A stretch of DNA of 64,000 nt from the NCBI GenBank assembly GCA_963830565.1, contig CAWHMO010000018.1, forward strand, positions 1 through 64,000, read 5' to 3'. The translations under genes and the position numbers were made by a program. Position 1 is the first letter of the stretch. Each line of letters begins with the position of its first letter. Of the stretch, positions 34,565 through 43,345 are shown in pieces. The notes under the pieces are model-generated. The model did not search any database. It was not told where the DNA came from and saw only the letters and a program-made list of their open reading frames with translations. The stretch comes from DATFDN01 sp963830565. GTDB taxonomy: Bacteria; Pseudomonadota; Alphaproteobacteria; Acetobacterales; Acetobacteraceae.

Positions 34565-36040
34565 ATGCCGCGCGCCTCAAGACGCGAGCCGGCCGCCTTG
34601 GTTTTCAGTTCGATCCAGTTCATCTTTGTCTTCCTGCCGTTCGCGCTCGCGCTCTACTGGATAGCGCCGCGTTCCGGCCGCAACCTGATGCTGCTGGCAT
34701 TGAGCCTGTTCTTCTATGCCAGCGGGGAGGCGCACCACCTCTGGCTGCTTTTGGCTCTGATAGCGGTCAACTACACGGTGGGACTCGTCATCGAGGGAGC
34801 GCGATCGGCGATGCCGCGCCGCCTCGCGGTTGGCGCCGCCGTCGCGGTGGACCTTTTCGCGCTGGCTTGGTTCAAATACGCGGGCTTTCTTGCCACCACA
34901 CTCGCGCCGCTATCGCATGTGGCGATGTGGCAGGCGATCATCCTGCCGCTCGGCATCTCGTTCTACGTGTTCCACAACATCTCGTACGTGGTGGACATCT
35001 ACCGCCGCACCGCCCCCGCGCGCCGCAACCCGATCGATTTCGCGCTCTACATCTCGTTCTTTCCGCAGGTGATCGCCGGCCCGATCGTGCGCTACCACGA
35101 TATCGCAAGCGCGCTCGACCATCGCCGCGTGCGCGTGGAGGATTTCGCCTCCGGGCTGGAGCGGTTCGTGGTCGGGTTGGCCAAGAAGATGGTGCTCGCC
35201 AATCCGCTGGGCGAAACCGCCGACCGGGTCTTCGCATTGCCGACACACACGCTCGCCACATCCGATGCGTGGCTTGGCCTGATTTGCTATTCGTTACAAA
35301 TCTACTTCGACTTCTCCGGCTATTCCGACATGGCGATCGGCTTGGCTCGCATGTTCGGGTTCGAGTTCCTGGAGAACTTCAATTATCCGTACGTCTCACG
35401 CTCGATCCAGGAGTTCTGGCGCCGCTGGCACATCTCACTGTCCAACTGGTTCCGGGACTACCTGTACATCCCGCTTGGCGGCAGCCGGCACGGCGCGGCC
35501 CGCACCTGCCTGAATCTCACGATCGTGTTTCTGCTGTGCGGGCTGTGGCACGGCGCCAACTGGACCTTCATTGCCTGGGGCGCCATGCACGGCGCGTTCC
35601 TGGCGGTCGAGCGCGCCGGCCTCGGCCGCCTGCTCGCGCGCGCGCCGGCCCTGCTCGCGCGCGCATACACGCTTGCGGTGGTGGCGTTCGCCTGGGTGCT
35701 GTTCCGCTCCGAGACGGTCACGGGAGCGCTCGGCTTCTACCGCGCGCTGCTGCGGCCGTTGCGGTCGGAGGCGTATCGGCAGGTCTATCCCGGCAACTTC
35801 ACGTGGCTCATTCTCGCCTGCGCGCTCATCGGCGCGACCGGAGTGATGTCCTGGCTCACCCGCGACTGGCGGGCGCGGGCCAGCCAGCTGCGCGGGCGAG
35901 TCGATCCGTCGCTTAGAAACGTGCGGGAAGGCGCGCTGGTCCTGGGCGCGCGCAACGTGATACTGCTTGGCCTGATGTTCCTATCCTTCCTGCAGCTTGC
36001 CAGTGCCGTCTACAACCCCTTCATCTACTTCCGCTTCTAG
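34565..36040 (+). CDS. MBOAT-family O-acyltransferase (AlgI-like)
   Basis: A polytopic membrane acyltransferase of the AlgI/DltB type, which passes acetyl groups across the membrane for polysaccharide acetylation. Key segments are GISFYVFHNISYVVDIYRR, YISFFPQVIAGPIVRYHDI, LQIYFDFSGYSDMAIGLARMFG, SRSIQEFWRRWHISLSNWFRDY and LCGLWHGANWTFIAWGAMHG; the last has the catalytic His of the family (WHG). The ATG at 34565 is given, but family members usually begin near LVFSSIQFIFVFLP, so a TTG at 34598 may be the true start. The AlgJ-like gene follows after 7 bp. Confidence 0.9.
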   Translation: MPRASRREPAALVFSSIQFIFVFLPFALALYWIAPRSGRNLMLLALSLFFYASGEAHHLWLLLALIAVNYTVGLVIEGARSAMPRRLAVGAAVAVDLFALAWFKYAGFLATTLAPLSHVAMWQAIILPLGISFYVFHNISYVVDIYRRTAPARRNPIDFALYISFFPQVIAGPIVRYHDIASALDHRRVRVEDFASGLERFVVGLAKKMVLANPLGETADRVFALPTHTLATSDAWLGLICYSLQIYFDFSGYSDMAIGLARMFGFEFLENFNYPYVSRSIQEFWRRWHISLSNWFRDYLYIPLGGSRHGAARTCLNLTIVFLLCGLWHGANWTFIAWGAMHGAFLAVERAGLGRLLARAPALLARAYTLAVVAFAWVLFRSETVTGALGFYRALLRPLRSEAYRQVYPGNFTWLILACALIGATGVMSWLTRDWRARASQLRGRVDPSLRNVREGALVLGARNVILLGLMFLSFLQLASAVYNPFIYFRF

Positions 36041-36047
36041 GCCCAGC

Positions 36048-37169
36048 ATGATGTTCGGGCGCCGCTTCTACCGGGGCATCGCCGACCTGCTCCTGCCGGT
36101 GGCGTTCCTTGGCTCGATCGGGTTCGTGCTCGCGCGTACTGATTGGCAGGGGCGCTCCGATCTCGTGGAGCGGTTGGAGGCGCGGCAGCCCGCGCCGATG
36201 CCCGCAGCACCGCGATCGCTGTCGCAAGCGTATCACTACACCGCCGAGTTCAGCCGTTTCCTCGACGACCACTACGGCTTGCGCGAGGCGGCCGTCGATC
36301 TGCGCGCGCGCCTTGGTTTCTGGCTGCTGGGCGACACCTTCAACAACGATGTCAGCGTCGGCCAGCGCGGCTGGCTGTTCCTCACCGGCCACGGCGAATT
36401 GCGCGATACGCTGCATGCTGATCCGCTCGCGCCGCGTGCGGTCGAGGATTGGGCCCAATCGATCGAGGAGCGGCGGGCCTGGCTCGCGGCGCGCGGGATC
36501 CGCTATCTGTTCGTCGTCGCACCGGACAAGCGCACGATCTACCCCGAGAACCTGCCGCGCTATCAACCGAGGCCGGGACAGACGCGACGCGAGCAGCTCG
36601 ATGCGCGCATGGCCGGGCAGGACGATTTCCTCGACCTGACTCAAGCCTTGCGGGGCGAAAAGGCGCAGAGCCGAGTCTATTATCGCTGGGACACGCATTG
36701 GGACCGGCACGGCGCCTATGAGGGTTATCGCGCGGTAATGCAGCGCCTGGGTCTGCCGGCCGAGCCGGAACTCCTTGGCCATGCGCCGGAACAGGAAGAC
36801 CATGTCGGCGATCTCGGCCGGCTCTCCGGCCTGACGCTGACCGAGCCCGATCGCGCGCCGGCCTCGCAGTGCGCTGTGCATATGCCGCCTCCCGAGGTGT
36901 CGCTGCGGGCCGACCCTATGCTCAAGGGCGAGCGTGCGTTCGAGGTCGAACCCACCACCTGCGCCGAGGGCACCGGGCGGCTGTTGATGTTCCACAACTC
37001 CTTCGGCGGCATGTGGGCGCCGTGGCTGTCGACCCAGTTCGCGCAGGCGGTCTATGTCTGGCGCCAGCCCTCCTTGGAGGATATCCAGCGCATGGTTGAA
37101 GCCGTGCATCCGACCGTGGTGATCGAGGAGCGGGTGGAACGGTTCCTGGTCCTGCCGGTTCGACGCTGA
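36048..37169 (+). CDS. AlgJ/AlgX-like SGNH acetyltransferase partner
   Basis: A 373-residue protein anchored by one N-terminal helix (ADLLLPVAFLGSIGFVLAR) with a periplasmic domain of the SGNH/ALGX type. The catalytic Asp-x-His is seen in YYRWDTHWDRHGAYEGYRAV near residue 210. The Ser is likely in LLMFHNSFGGMWAPWL near residue 318, where the usual GDSF is HNSF. FLDDHYGLREAAVDLRARL and VSVGQRGWLFLTG match the family. With the MBOAT gene it forms a two-gene O-acetylation module for an exported polysaccharide. No polymer-synthesis genes are nearby. Confidence 0.82.
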   Translation: MMFGRRFYRGIADLLLPVAFLGSIGFVLARTDWQGRSDLVERLEARQPAPMPAAPRSLSQAYHYTAEFSRFLDDHYGLREAAVDLRARLGFWLLGDTFNNDVSVGQRGWLFLTGHGELRDTLHADPLAPRAVEDWAQSIEERRAWLAARGIRYLFVVAPDKRTIYPENLPRYQPRPGQTRREQLDARMAGQDDFLDLTQALRGEKAQSRVYYRWDTHWDRHGAYEGYRAVMQRLGLPAEPELLGHAPEQEDHVGDLGRLSGLTLTEPDRAPASQCAVHMPPPEVSLRADPMLKGERAFEVEPTTCAEGTGRLLMFHNSFGGMWAPWLSTQFAQAVYVWRQPSLEDIQRMVEAVHPTVVIEERVERFLVLPVRR

Positions 37170-37181
37170 GAGGAGTCCGTC

Positions 37182-37895
37182 ATGCCCCGACCGCAGCCTG
37201 CCGCGATCGTCTTCGACACGTTCGGAACGGTGGTCGATTGGCGGGGCAGCCTGATCGCGGAGCTGACCGCATTCGGCGAGGGGAGGGGGATCGGCGCCGA
37301 TTGGGCTGGCCTCGTGGATGCCTGGCGCGCTGCCTATCAGCCCTCAATGAGCCGGGTGCGCGCCGGCGAGATTCCCTGGACCAGGCTCGATGACCTTCAT
37401 CGCGCCTCGCTCGACCGCCTGATCGAGGAGTTCGGCATCATCGGCCTGTCCGAGGAGGACCGGCGCCACATCAACCTTGGATGGCATCGGCTGAACCCGT
37501 GGCCCGATTCGGTGCCGGGGCTGACGCGGCTGAAGCAGCGCTTCATCATCGGGCCGCTGTCGAACGGCAATTTCTCCCTGCTCACAAATATGGCCAGGCA
37601 CGCGAGGCTGCCCTGGGACGTGGTGTTCGGCTCCGACCTGTTCGGCCATTACAAGCCCGACCCGGAGACCTATCTCGGCGTGTGCCGGCTGCTCGATCTT
37701 GCGCCCGGCCAGGTGATGATGGCGGCGGCGCATAACGGCGATCTGGCGGCGGCGCGCAAATGCGGGCTGCTGACCGCCTTCTTCCCCCGCCCCGCGGAAT
37801 ACGGCCCGCGCCAATCCCGCGACTTCAAGGCCGAAGCGGACTGGGATGTGGTTGCGGCCGATATCGAGGAGATGGCGGGGCTTCTCGGGGTCTAG
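37182..37895 (+). CDS. Type II haloacid-dehalogenase-like HAD hydrolase
   Basis: A 237-residue cytosolic enzyme. Motif I is IVFDTFGTVVDWRGSL (nucleophile Asp12). Motif II Ser lies in IGPLSNGNFSLLTNMA near residue 127. Motif III Lys and the acidic motif IV are in GHYKPDPETYLGVCRLLDLA and MMAAAHNGDLAAARKCG. The FDTFGTVVDWR pattern is typical of 2-haloacid dehalogenases, but many relatives have other substrates. It starts 12 bp after the AlgJ-like gene and is probably in the same transcript. Confidence 0.85.
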   Translation: MPRPQPAAIVFDTFGTVVDWRGSLIAELTAFGEGRGIGADWAGLVDAWRAAYQPSMSRVRAGEIPWTRLDDLHRASLDRLIEEFGIIGLSEEDRRHINLGWHRLNPWPDSVPGLTRLKQRFIIGPLSNGNFSLLTNMARHARLPWDVVFGSDLFGHYKPDPETYLGVCRLLDLAPGQVMMAAAHNGDLAAARKCGLLTAFFPRPAEYGPRQSRDFKAEADWDVVAADIEEMAGLLGV

Positions 37896-37916
37896 CCCCG
37901 ACGGCGAGCGGGGCCA

Positions 37917-39074
37917 TCATGGCAGGGCGCGATACACGGCGCGCTCGAACCCCTGCAACAGGCTGAGCACGGCGGGATCGGCGAAGGGCAGGATCTGGGT
38001 GAAGATCGCGCCGGCTACCTTTTTCGTCGGATCGAGCCAGTAATAGGTGTTGTTCAACCCCGCCCAGGCAACGCTGCCGGCGCTGCGTCCGTCTGGTACC
38101 GGCTCCGTGTTGATCAGGAAGCTGAGCCCCCATTTCTGCCGGGTTCCGGGGAACAGATCGACGTCGTTGGACGAGGCGGGAGCGGCGGAGACCATCGGCT
38201 CCACATCGATCTCGCCCATGTGGTTCTCCAGCATCGATGCTACCGTCTCGGGGCGCAGCAGGCGCGCTCCATCCAGCGCTCCGCTGCCGAGCAGCATGCG
38301 CAGGAAGCGAATGTAGTCGCGCGCGGTGGAATGCAGGCCCCCGCCGCCGGGAAAGAATTCCCGCGGCGGATTCGGCTCCAGGCCGAGCGGCTGCAACCCC
38401 GTTTGCGTGCGCGCATGGACCGCGGCGAGGCGCGGCAGCATGTCGGGATGGACCAGGAAACTCGTGTCACGCATGCCAAGCGGCGCGAACAGGCGGTCGC
38501 GGAACACGCGCTCCAGATCCTGACCCGTTGCCGCCTCGACCATGCGGCCGACCCAGTCGATGCCGATGCCATATTGCCAGCGCGTTCCCGGGTCGAATGT
38601 CAGCGGAACGGTCAATCCGGCGAGCTTGCCGGTGCGCGGCGCGGGGGTGCCGGTCTCCCGATGGTAGCGCAGCAGGTCCGCGTTCCAGACATCGTATCCG
38701 AAGCCCGAAGTGTGGGTCAGCAGGTTGCGCAGCGTCACCGTGCCCCGGGCGGGGCGAAGCATCGGCCGACCGGCGGCATCGAACCCCTCCAGCACTCGCG
38801 GCGCGGCAAGGCCGGGCACCACCTCGCCGGCAGGCTGATCGAGCGCGAGTTTTCCGGCCTCGACCAACTGCATCGCCGCCGCGGCCGTGATCGCCTTGGT
38901 CATGGAGGCGATGCGGAACACGGTCCGCATGTCCATCGGCGCCGAACCGGCGAGGCTGCGACGGCCGAACGCGCCCTCGTAGAGGATGGCCTCCGGGCTG
39001 GCGGCGATCGCCACGATGCCGGGCACCTCGCCCTGGTCCACTGCCTGGCGCAGAACCGCGTCGATCTCACTCAT
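37917..39074 (-). CDS. Serine hydrolase, class C beta-lactamase fold
   Basis: A 385-residue protein of the beta-lactamase/esterase family (Pfam Beta-lactamase). The nucleophile motif SxxK is SMTK in RTVFRIASMTKAITAAAAMQ near residue 57. LRNLLTHTSGFGYDVWN and FDPGTRWQYGIGIDWVGRMV contain the YxN-like Tyr, and the C-terminal HTG-like triad appears as WAGLNNTYYWLDP. No signal peptide is seen, which suggests an esterase or transesterase in the cytoplasm rather than a secreted lactamase. It is divergent from the LrgA-like gene. Confidence 0.85.
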   Translation of the reverse strand: MSEIDAVLRQAVDQGEVPGIVAIAASPEAILYEGAFGRRSLAGSAPMDMRTVFRIASMTKAITAAAAMQLVEAGKLALDQPAGEVVPGLAAPRVLEGFDAAGRPMLRPARGTVTLRNLLTHTSGFGYDVWNADLLRYHRETGTPAPRTGKLAGLTVPLTFDPGTRWQYGIGIDWVGRMVEAATGQDLERVFRDRLFAPLGMRDTSFLVHPDMLPRLAAVHARTQTGLQPLGLEPNPPREFFPGGGGLHSTARDYIRFLRMLLGSGALDGARLLRPETVASMLENHMGEIDVEPMVSAAPASSNDVDLFPGTRQKWGLSFLINTEPVPDGRSAGSVAWAGLNNTYYWLDPTKKVAGAIFTQILPFADPAVLSLLQGFERAVYRALP

Positions 39075-39135
39075 GGCCCATGCTCCCGTCGCTGCGCCAT
39101 GAGATACAGGCCCGACCCGAAAGGGAATATACACG

Positions 39136-39486
39136 ATACTGCTGGCGCTGTTCCTGCCGCTGCTGTTCCAACTCGCGGGCGAGACAGTCACGCGCGGCTT
39201 CGGCCTGCCCATACCCGGTCCGGTGATCGGCTTCGTCCTGCTCGCCGGGCTGCTTGCGGCCTCCCCGGGCATGCGCGGGAGTATCGAGCCGACCGTCGCG
39301 GGGCTGCTGCGCCATTTGTCGCTGCTGTTCGTGCCGGCGGCGGTCGGGGTGGTCCAGCAATGGCGGCTGCTGCAATCGGAGGCGCTGGCAATCGGCGTCG
39401 CTTTTGCCGGGCTGGCGCTGGCGCTGGCGCTGAACGGGCTGATCACCTCGATTTTGGTGCCGCTGATGCTGATGCCGTGGCGGTGA
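39136..39486 (+). CDS. CidA/LrgA-family holin-like protein, no canonical start codon
   Basis: A small four-helix membrane protein: LLALFLPLLFQLAGETVTRG, FGLPIPGPVIGFVLLAGLLA, HLSLLFVPAAVGVVQQW and a last helix ending MPWR. GLPIPGPVIG is the family signature. The frame is open only after a TGA at 39100 and has no ATG, GTG or TTG before the GTG at 39223, which lies inside the family domain. AAGGGA at 39121-39126 lies 9 bases before ATA-CTG-CTG-GCG, where relatives begin M-L-L-A, so an ATG-to-ATA change is likely. The lrgB partner is missing. Its end overlaps convergent ligase DNA. Confidence 0.65.
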   Translation: MLLALFLPLLFQLAGETVTRGFGLPIPGPVIGFVLLAGLLAASPGMRGSIEPTVAGLLRHLSLLFVPAAVGVVQQWRLLQSEALAIGVAFAGLALALALNGLITSILVPLMLMPWR

Positions 39487-40450
39487 GCTGCTCCGTCGTG
39501 CAGCTTCGCGGGTCCTTGTCGTCGCGCCAGCGCAGCAGGCGCGAGCCGTGGCGGAACTTGCCTGCCGTGATGTGATCGGCGCTGACCTCCACCACCAGCA
39601 CGGGCTCGGCCGGCTCGGGTTGGCGGGGTCGGTTCGACCAGCGGCTCGGTCCGCCTGGAGCCTCGCCGGTAAAGCCGCCGCGCCCCAGCAGCGGGCGGAC
39701 CCGCGCCTCCGTCTCCGCCCCGTCGGGCCGACAGCGGCCGACATAGTTCAGCCGGCCTTCCTGGTCATAGAGGCCGAGCAGCAGGTATTCGATCCGCTGT
39801 GTGCCGGCCTTCAGGTACGCGCCGCCGACCACGCAATCGACCGTGTGCCACAGCTTGTATTTCAGCATCGCCCGCGTGCCGGGCTCATAGGCGAGGTCAA
39901 GGCGCTTGGCCACGATCCCGTCGAGCCCGTGGCCGACATTCCCCAGCCAGGCGCGCGCCGCCGCCGGCGTGCGTGCCTGCGGTGCCAGGCGCACGCCCTC
40001 CGCGGTTCCGATGCTCTCGAAGAGCGCGGTCAGCGTGGCGCGGCGCCTCTCGAACGGCCAATCGAGCACGACGCGGCCCTGGTCCTCGGCCAGCAGGTCG
40101 AAGGCCACGAACGTTGCGGGATGCTCGCGCGACAATTTGGCGATGCGCGAGGCCGCCGGGTGCAGCCGCATTTGCAGGGTGTCGAACTCGGCGCCTTCGA
40201 TCACCAACTCGCCGTCGAGCACGAAGCGCGTCACGCGCAGTGCCCGCATCGAAGCGGCAACCTCGGGGAAGAAGCGCCCTAGCGGATGCTGCCGCCGGGA
40301 TTGCAGTTCGACCACGTCGCCGTCGCGAAAGGCGATGCAACGGAACCCGTCGTATTTCGGTTCGAACGCCCAGCCGGGGCCGTCCGGCAGGGCCTCGACC
40401 GGCTCCGCCTCCATCGGCGCCAGATCGAGCGGAACCGGCCATTCGGTCAT
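39443..40450 (-). CDS. ATP-dependent DNA ligase (LigC-like)
   Basis: A 335-residue ligase. The adenylation motif KxDG is in WAFEPKYDGFRCIAFRDGD near residue 33. Further nucleotidyl-transferase motifs are FVLDGELVIEG, LDGIVAKRLDLAYEPGTRA and LKYKLWHTVDCVVGG. An OB-fold follows. It resembles the bacterial LigC ligases used in non-homologous or base-excision repair. There is no Ku or LigD polymerase domain nearby. The ATG at 40450 overlaps the asmA stop by 4 bases, so it is co-translated with the upstream AsmA gene. Confidence 0.9.
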   Translation of the reverse strand: MTEWPVPLDLAPMEAEPVEALPDGPGWAFEPKYDGFRCIAFRDGDVVELQSRRQHPLGRFFPEVAASMRALRVTRFVLDGELVIEGAEFDTLQMRLHPAASRIAKLSREHPATFVAFDLLAEDQGRVVLDWPFERRRATLTALFESIGTAEGVRLAPQARTPAAARAWLGNVGHGLDGIVAKRLDLAYEPGTRAMLKYKLWHTVDCVVGGAYLKAGTQRIEYLLLGLYDQEGRLNYVGRCRPDGAETEARVRPLLGRGGFTGEAPGGPSRWSNRPRQPEPAEPVLVVEVSADHITAGKFRHGSRLLRWRDDKDPRSCTTEQLTATASASAAPKSR

Positions 40451-42390
40451 CGCGCGGCGCTCTCTCCTCGAGGCGGCGGCGGCTTCGTGCCCGGCGCTTG
40501 CGTGCGCGCTTGCGCCAACAGGGCCTGGCAGCGGTGGTGGTCGGCGGTGCCGAACTGGATGGTGGGCAGCACGGCCAAGGGCGGGAACAGCGCCGCCAGC
40601 ACTCCGGCCGCCCCGGCACGCGCCGCGGCCTGCGCGCCGGGGAGCACGCGCGGGTGCTTCAGCGTGCCCGAAATGTCGATCGGTCCGGGTAGGCTGCCGA
40701 TGCTGAAATGCTTGGGCGCCGTCCGGATCGTCAGGTTCAAGGCATCGTCGCGCAGGCTGGCCGTCCCGACGCCGCGCACCACCGCTTCGCCGGTGTCCAG
40801 GATCAGCGCACGGGAACGCAGCACCCCGCGTTCGAGCGCGAAATCGGCGATCAGGCACTCCACCTGCGTCCGCTTCGGCACGCCGAGCGCCGACAGCACC
40901 GCGTTGCCGAACTCCAGCCCCGACAGATCGACCAGCAGGGCGCTGAGATCGCCGCCGGCCATCCCCAGCACGATCTCGCCGTTGCCGTTGGCCGCCATCG
41001 CCGCCAGGGAATTGCCCGTTCCCGCGATGCGGGCGCTGCCGCTCAGCGCGCCGGCGCCGTGGAAGGCGTGGGTCGCGGACATCAGCCTCGCCACATCCAG
41101 TTGCTGAAAATCGACCTCGGCATCGGCGCGGATCAGTCCACCGACCGGCACCAATCGAACGCTGGAGCGAATGTTCCCCGCACCCACGCCGAAGCTGATC
41201 GGGTGCAGCGCCACCTCTCCGTTGACGATATCGAGTGCCGCCGAGAGATCGTCGAGCGGCATCGATCTCCCCTTGATGGAGCCGGCCTTGTAGCGAAGGT
41301 GGACGTCCGCGTAGTGGAATTGCGGCAGGCTGAGCTTGGTGTCGGGCAGCAGGCCGGGTCCGGCGGCGGCCTTCGTCGCCTCACTGCCGGGCTTGGCGCC
41401 CACGAACCCGCCGAGATCGGCGAGATCGACGGCGCGCGAGGCAAGCTCGGCCCGCACCACCGGCCGAGGCTCGCCCGGCTCGACCGCCACCTCGCCTTCC
41501 AGGTCGCTCGACCCCACGCGGCCTTCGATATTCTGAAAGCGGACGCCATGATCGGCGAAGTCGAGCGCGCCGGAAAGCCGGAACGGCGGCGTCTCGGGCA
41601 GGGCGATGCCGGACAGCGGCCGCAGCGTGCTCAGGCTGGGGCCGGAAAGTTGCAGGCGTAGCTGCGCACCGGCGAGAGCCAAGGGCTGGGCGATGCTGCC
41701 CTGCAATTGCGCCTCGGTCCGGCCGTTGGCCACGCGCAGATCGATCGGCCAGGGGTGCGAGGCGTCGCGCAAGCCGAGAATGGCGCCCCCGGTCATGCGG
41801 GCTTGGATAGGCTGGCCGGCGTAGGTCCCGTGCGCCTCCGCCACCAGCGCGGCCGGACGGTCCGGCGATTGCTCGGTCCGCACCGCAACCTCGAAATCGG
41901 CGCGCAGCGGCGCCAGTACGGCATGGACCTCGCCGCCCTCGATGCGCAGTTCTCCGATGCGCGGTTCGGGACCGCCGGAGCTCGTCATCGCCAGATGGTA
42001 ATTTGCCGCGTGGTTCGGCATCTCGGCGGCGAATACGTGGGGCTGCTGGACGTCGATCTCGGGAATGGCGATCTGGCGATGGCGCAGATAGGTCCAGAGA
42101 TCGAACCGGATGACCAGCTGCTTGATATCGGCCAATGGCGGATCGTTGGCGGGCCAGTTGTCGGGATTGGCGATCACCACATCGTCGGCCGTGATCGTGG
42201 CGATCCGGCCGGCGCTGATATGCAGACGGCCGATGCTGACCTTGCGCCCGAGCGCGGCGGAGGCGCGTGCTTCCACGATGGGCCGCAATGCGGCCTGGCC
42301 CCAGTGCCAGGCCGCCATGCCGCCGCCAATCAGCAGGAGCGGCAGGCCCAGCCCGAGCAGCCACCATAGCCGATATCGTCGCTTCGTCAT
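40447..42390 (-). CDS. AsmA-family envelope protein
   Basis: A 647-residue protein with one N-terminal membrane helix (WWLLGLGLPLLLIGGGMAAW, residues about 8-28) and a long periplasmic beta-groove domain. Family segments include ASAALGRKVSIGRLHIS near residue 45, PEIDVQQPHVFAAE and the C-terminal ISGTLKHPRVLPG. AsmA-like proteins act in phospholipid transfer and outer-membrane assembly. Start at 42390. The C-terminal tail ends in an Ala/Pro-rich stretch that overlaps the ligase start. Confidence 0.85.
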   Translation of the reverse strand: MTKRRYRLWWLLGLGLPLLLIGGGMAAWHWGQAALRPIVEARASAALGRKVSIGRLHISAGRIATITADDVVIANPDNWPANDPPLADIKQLVIRFDLWTYLRHRQIAIPEIDVQQPHVFAAEMPNHAANYHLAMTSSGGPEPRIGELRIEGGEVHAVLAPLRADFEVAVRTEQSPDRPAALVAEAHGTYAGQPIQARMTGGAILGLRDASHPWPIDLRVANGRTEAQLQGSIAQPLALAGAQLRLQLSGPSLSTLRPLSGIALPETPPFRLSGALDFADHGVRFQNIEGRVGSSDLEGEVAVEPGEPRPVVRAELASRAVDLADLGGFVGAKPGSEATKAAAGPGLLPDTKLSLPQFHYADVHLRYKAGSIKGRSMPLDDLSAALDIVNGEVALHPISFGVGAGNIRSSVRLVPVGGLIRADAEVDFQQLDVARLMSATHAFHGAGALSGSARIAGTGNSLAAMAANGNGEIVLGMAGGDLSALLVDLSGLEFGNAVLSALGVPKRTQVECLIADFALERGVLRSRALILDTGEAVVRGVGTASLRDDALNLTIRTAPKHFSIGSLPGPIDISGTLKHPRVLPGAQAAARAGAAGVLAALFPPLAVLPTIQFGTADHHRCQALLAQARTQAPGTKPPPPRGESAAR

Positions 42391-42594
42391 TGCAACGAGA
42401 CTAACACGTCGACACCGCAACGGATTTCCGGCACGCGATCAAGCTTCGGAGAGGCGATGTTCGTTTGACACGGCCCGCCCTGGCCCGTATAGGCCCGGGA
42501 CTGCCGGGAACGCGGACGGGTCCCCGGGACCCGCGCCCGCCGCGACGTGCGCGGCCTACCGGTGCAACAAGAGCAGCGAAGGACAGCGCGCCGC

Positions 42595-43210
42595 ATGACC
42601 AAGCGCGTCGAGAGCAAATACAAGATCAACCGCCGCCTGGGCGTGAACCTCTGGGGACGGCCCAAGTCGCCGATCAGCAAGCGCGACTACGGACCCGGTC
42701 AGCACGGGCAGCGCCGCAAGAAGGTGACGGATTTCGGCGTCCAGCTCGCAGCCAAGCAGAAGCTGAAAGGTTACTACGGCAATATCGGCGAGAAGCAGTT
42801 TCGCAAGTATTACGAGGAGGCGGTGCGCCGCAAGGGCGACACCTCCGAGAACCTGATCGACCTGCTGGAGCGCCGGCTCGACGCGGTCGTGTATCGCATG
42901 AAGTTCGCGATCACCCCCTTCGCCGCCCGCCAGTTTGTCTCGCACGGCCACATCCTGGTCAACGGCAGGCGCCTCAACATCCCCTCCTACATCGTGAAGG
43001 ACAACGACACGATCGAGGTGAAGGAAAGGTCGAAGCAGCTCGCGGTCCTGCTGGACGCGGCGCAGAGCACCGAGCGCGACACGCCCGAGTATCTCGAAGT
43101 TGACCATCGCGCCATGAAGGGCCGGTTCGTACGCCCGCCGAAGCTGTCGGACGTGCCATACCCGGTTCAAATGGAGCCTAATCTCGTGGTCGAGGACCTA
43201 CTCGCGCTGA
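42595..43210 (+). pseudogene. rpsD: Ribosomal protein S4, frameshift at the last codons
   Basis: S4 binds 16S rRNA and nucleates assembly of the small subunit. It begins MTKRVESKYKINRRLGVNLW, has the S4 RNA-binding domain (LERRLDAVVYRMKFAITPFA, ARQFVSHGHILVNGRRLNIP) and ends PYPVQMEPNLVVE. In the sequence as given, the frame then runs on to 43281 with DLLALIRTAFKRRH and a basic tail. In the next frame the expected ending YSR-stop is present (TACTCGCGCTGA, ending at 43210). One extra base at 43196-43199 explains this; corrected length is 204 residues, typical for S4. Since rpsD is essential, an error in the sequence is the simplest explanation. Confidence 0.88.
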
Positions 43211-43231
43211 TTAGGACTGCCTTTAAACGTC

Positions 43232-43315
43232 GTCATGCTCGCGCCCGTCGCGAGCATTCACGCCTTCCATCGCCGCCATAAAGCCGTGAATGCCCGTGAC
43301 AAGCACGGGCATGAC
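43232..43315. repeat. Pair of hairpins, REP-like intergenic repeat
   Basis: Two perfect 9-bp stems: ATGCTCGCG/CGCGAGCAT at 43235-43243 and 43249-43257, and ATGCCCGTG/CACGGGCAT at 43290-43298 and 43304-43312. Each has a 5-base loop, and GTC or GAC flanks the ends. The same architecture occurs at 51657-51746. Such paired ATGCxxG hairpins are common dispersed repeats in alphaproteobacteria and could also end the rpsD transcript. Confidence 0.75.
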
Positions 43316-43345
43316 GCTACAAACATCACCAGTGTCACAGGCAAA

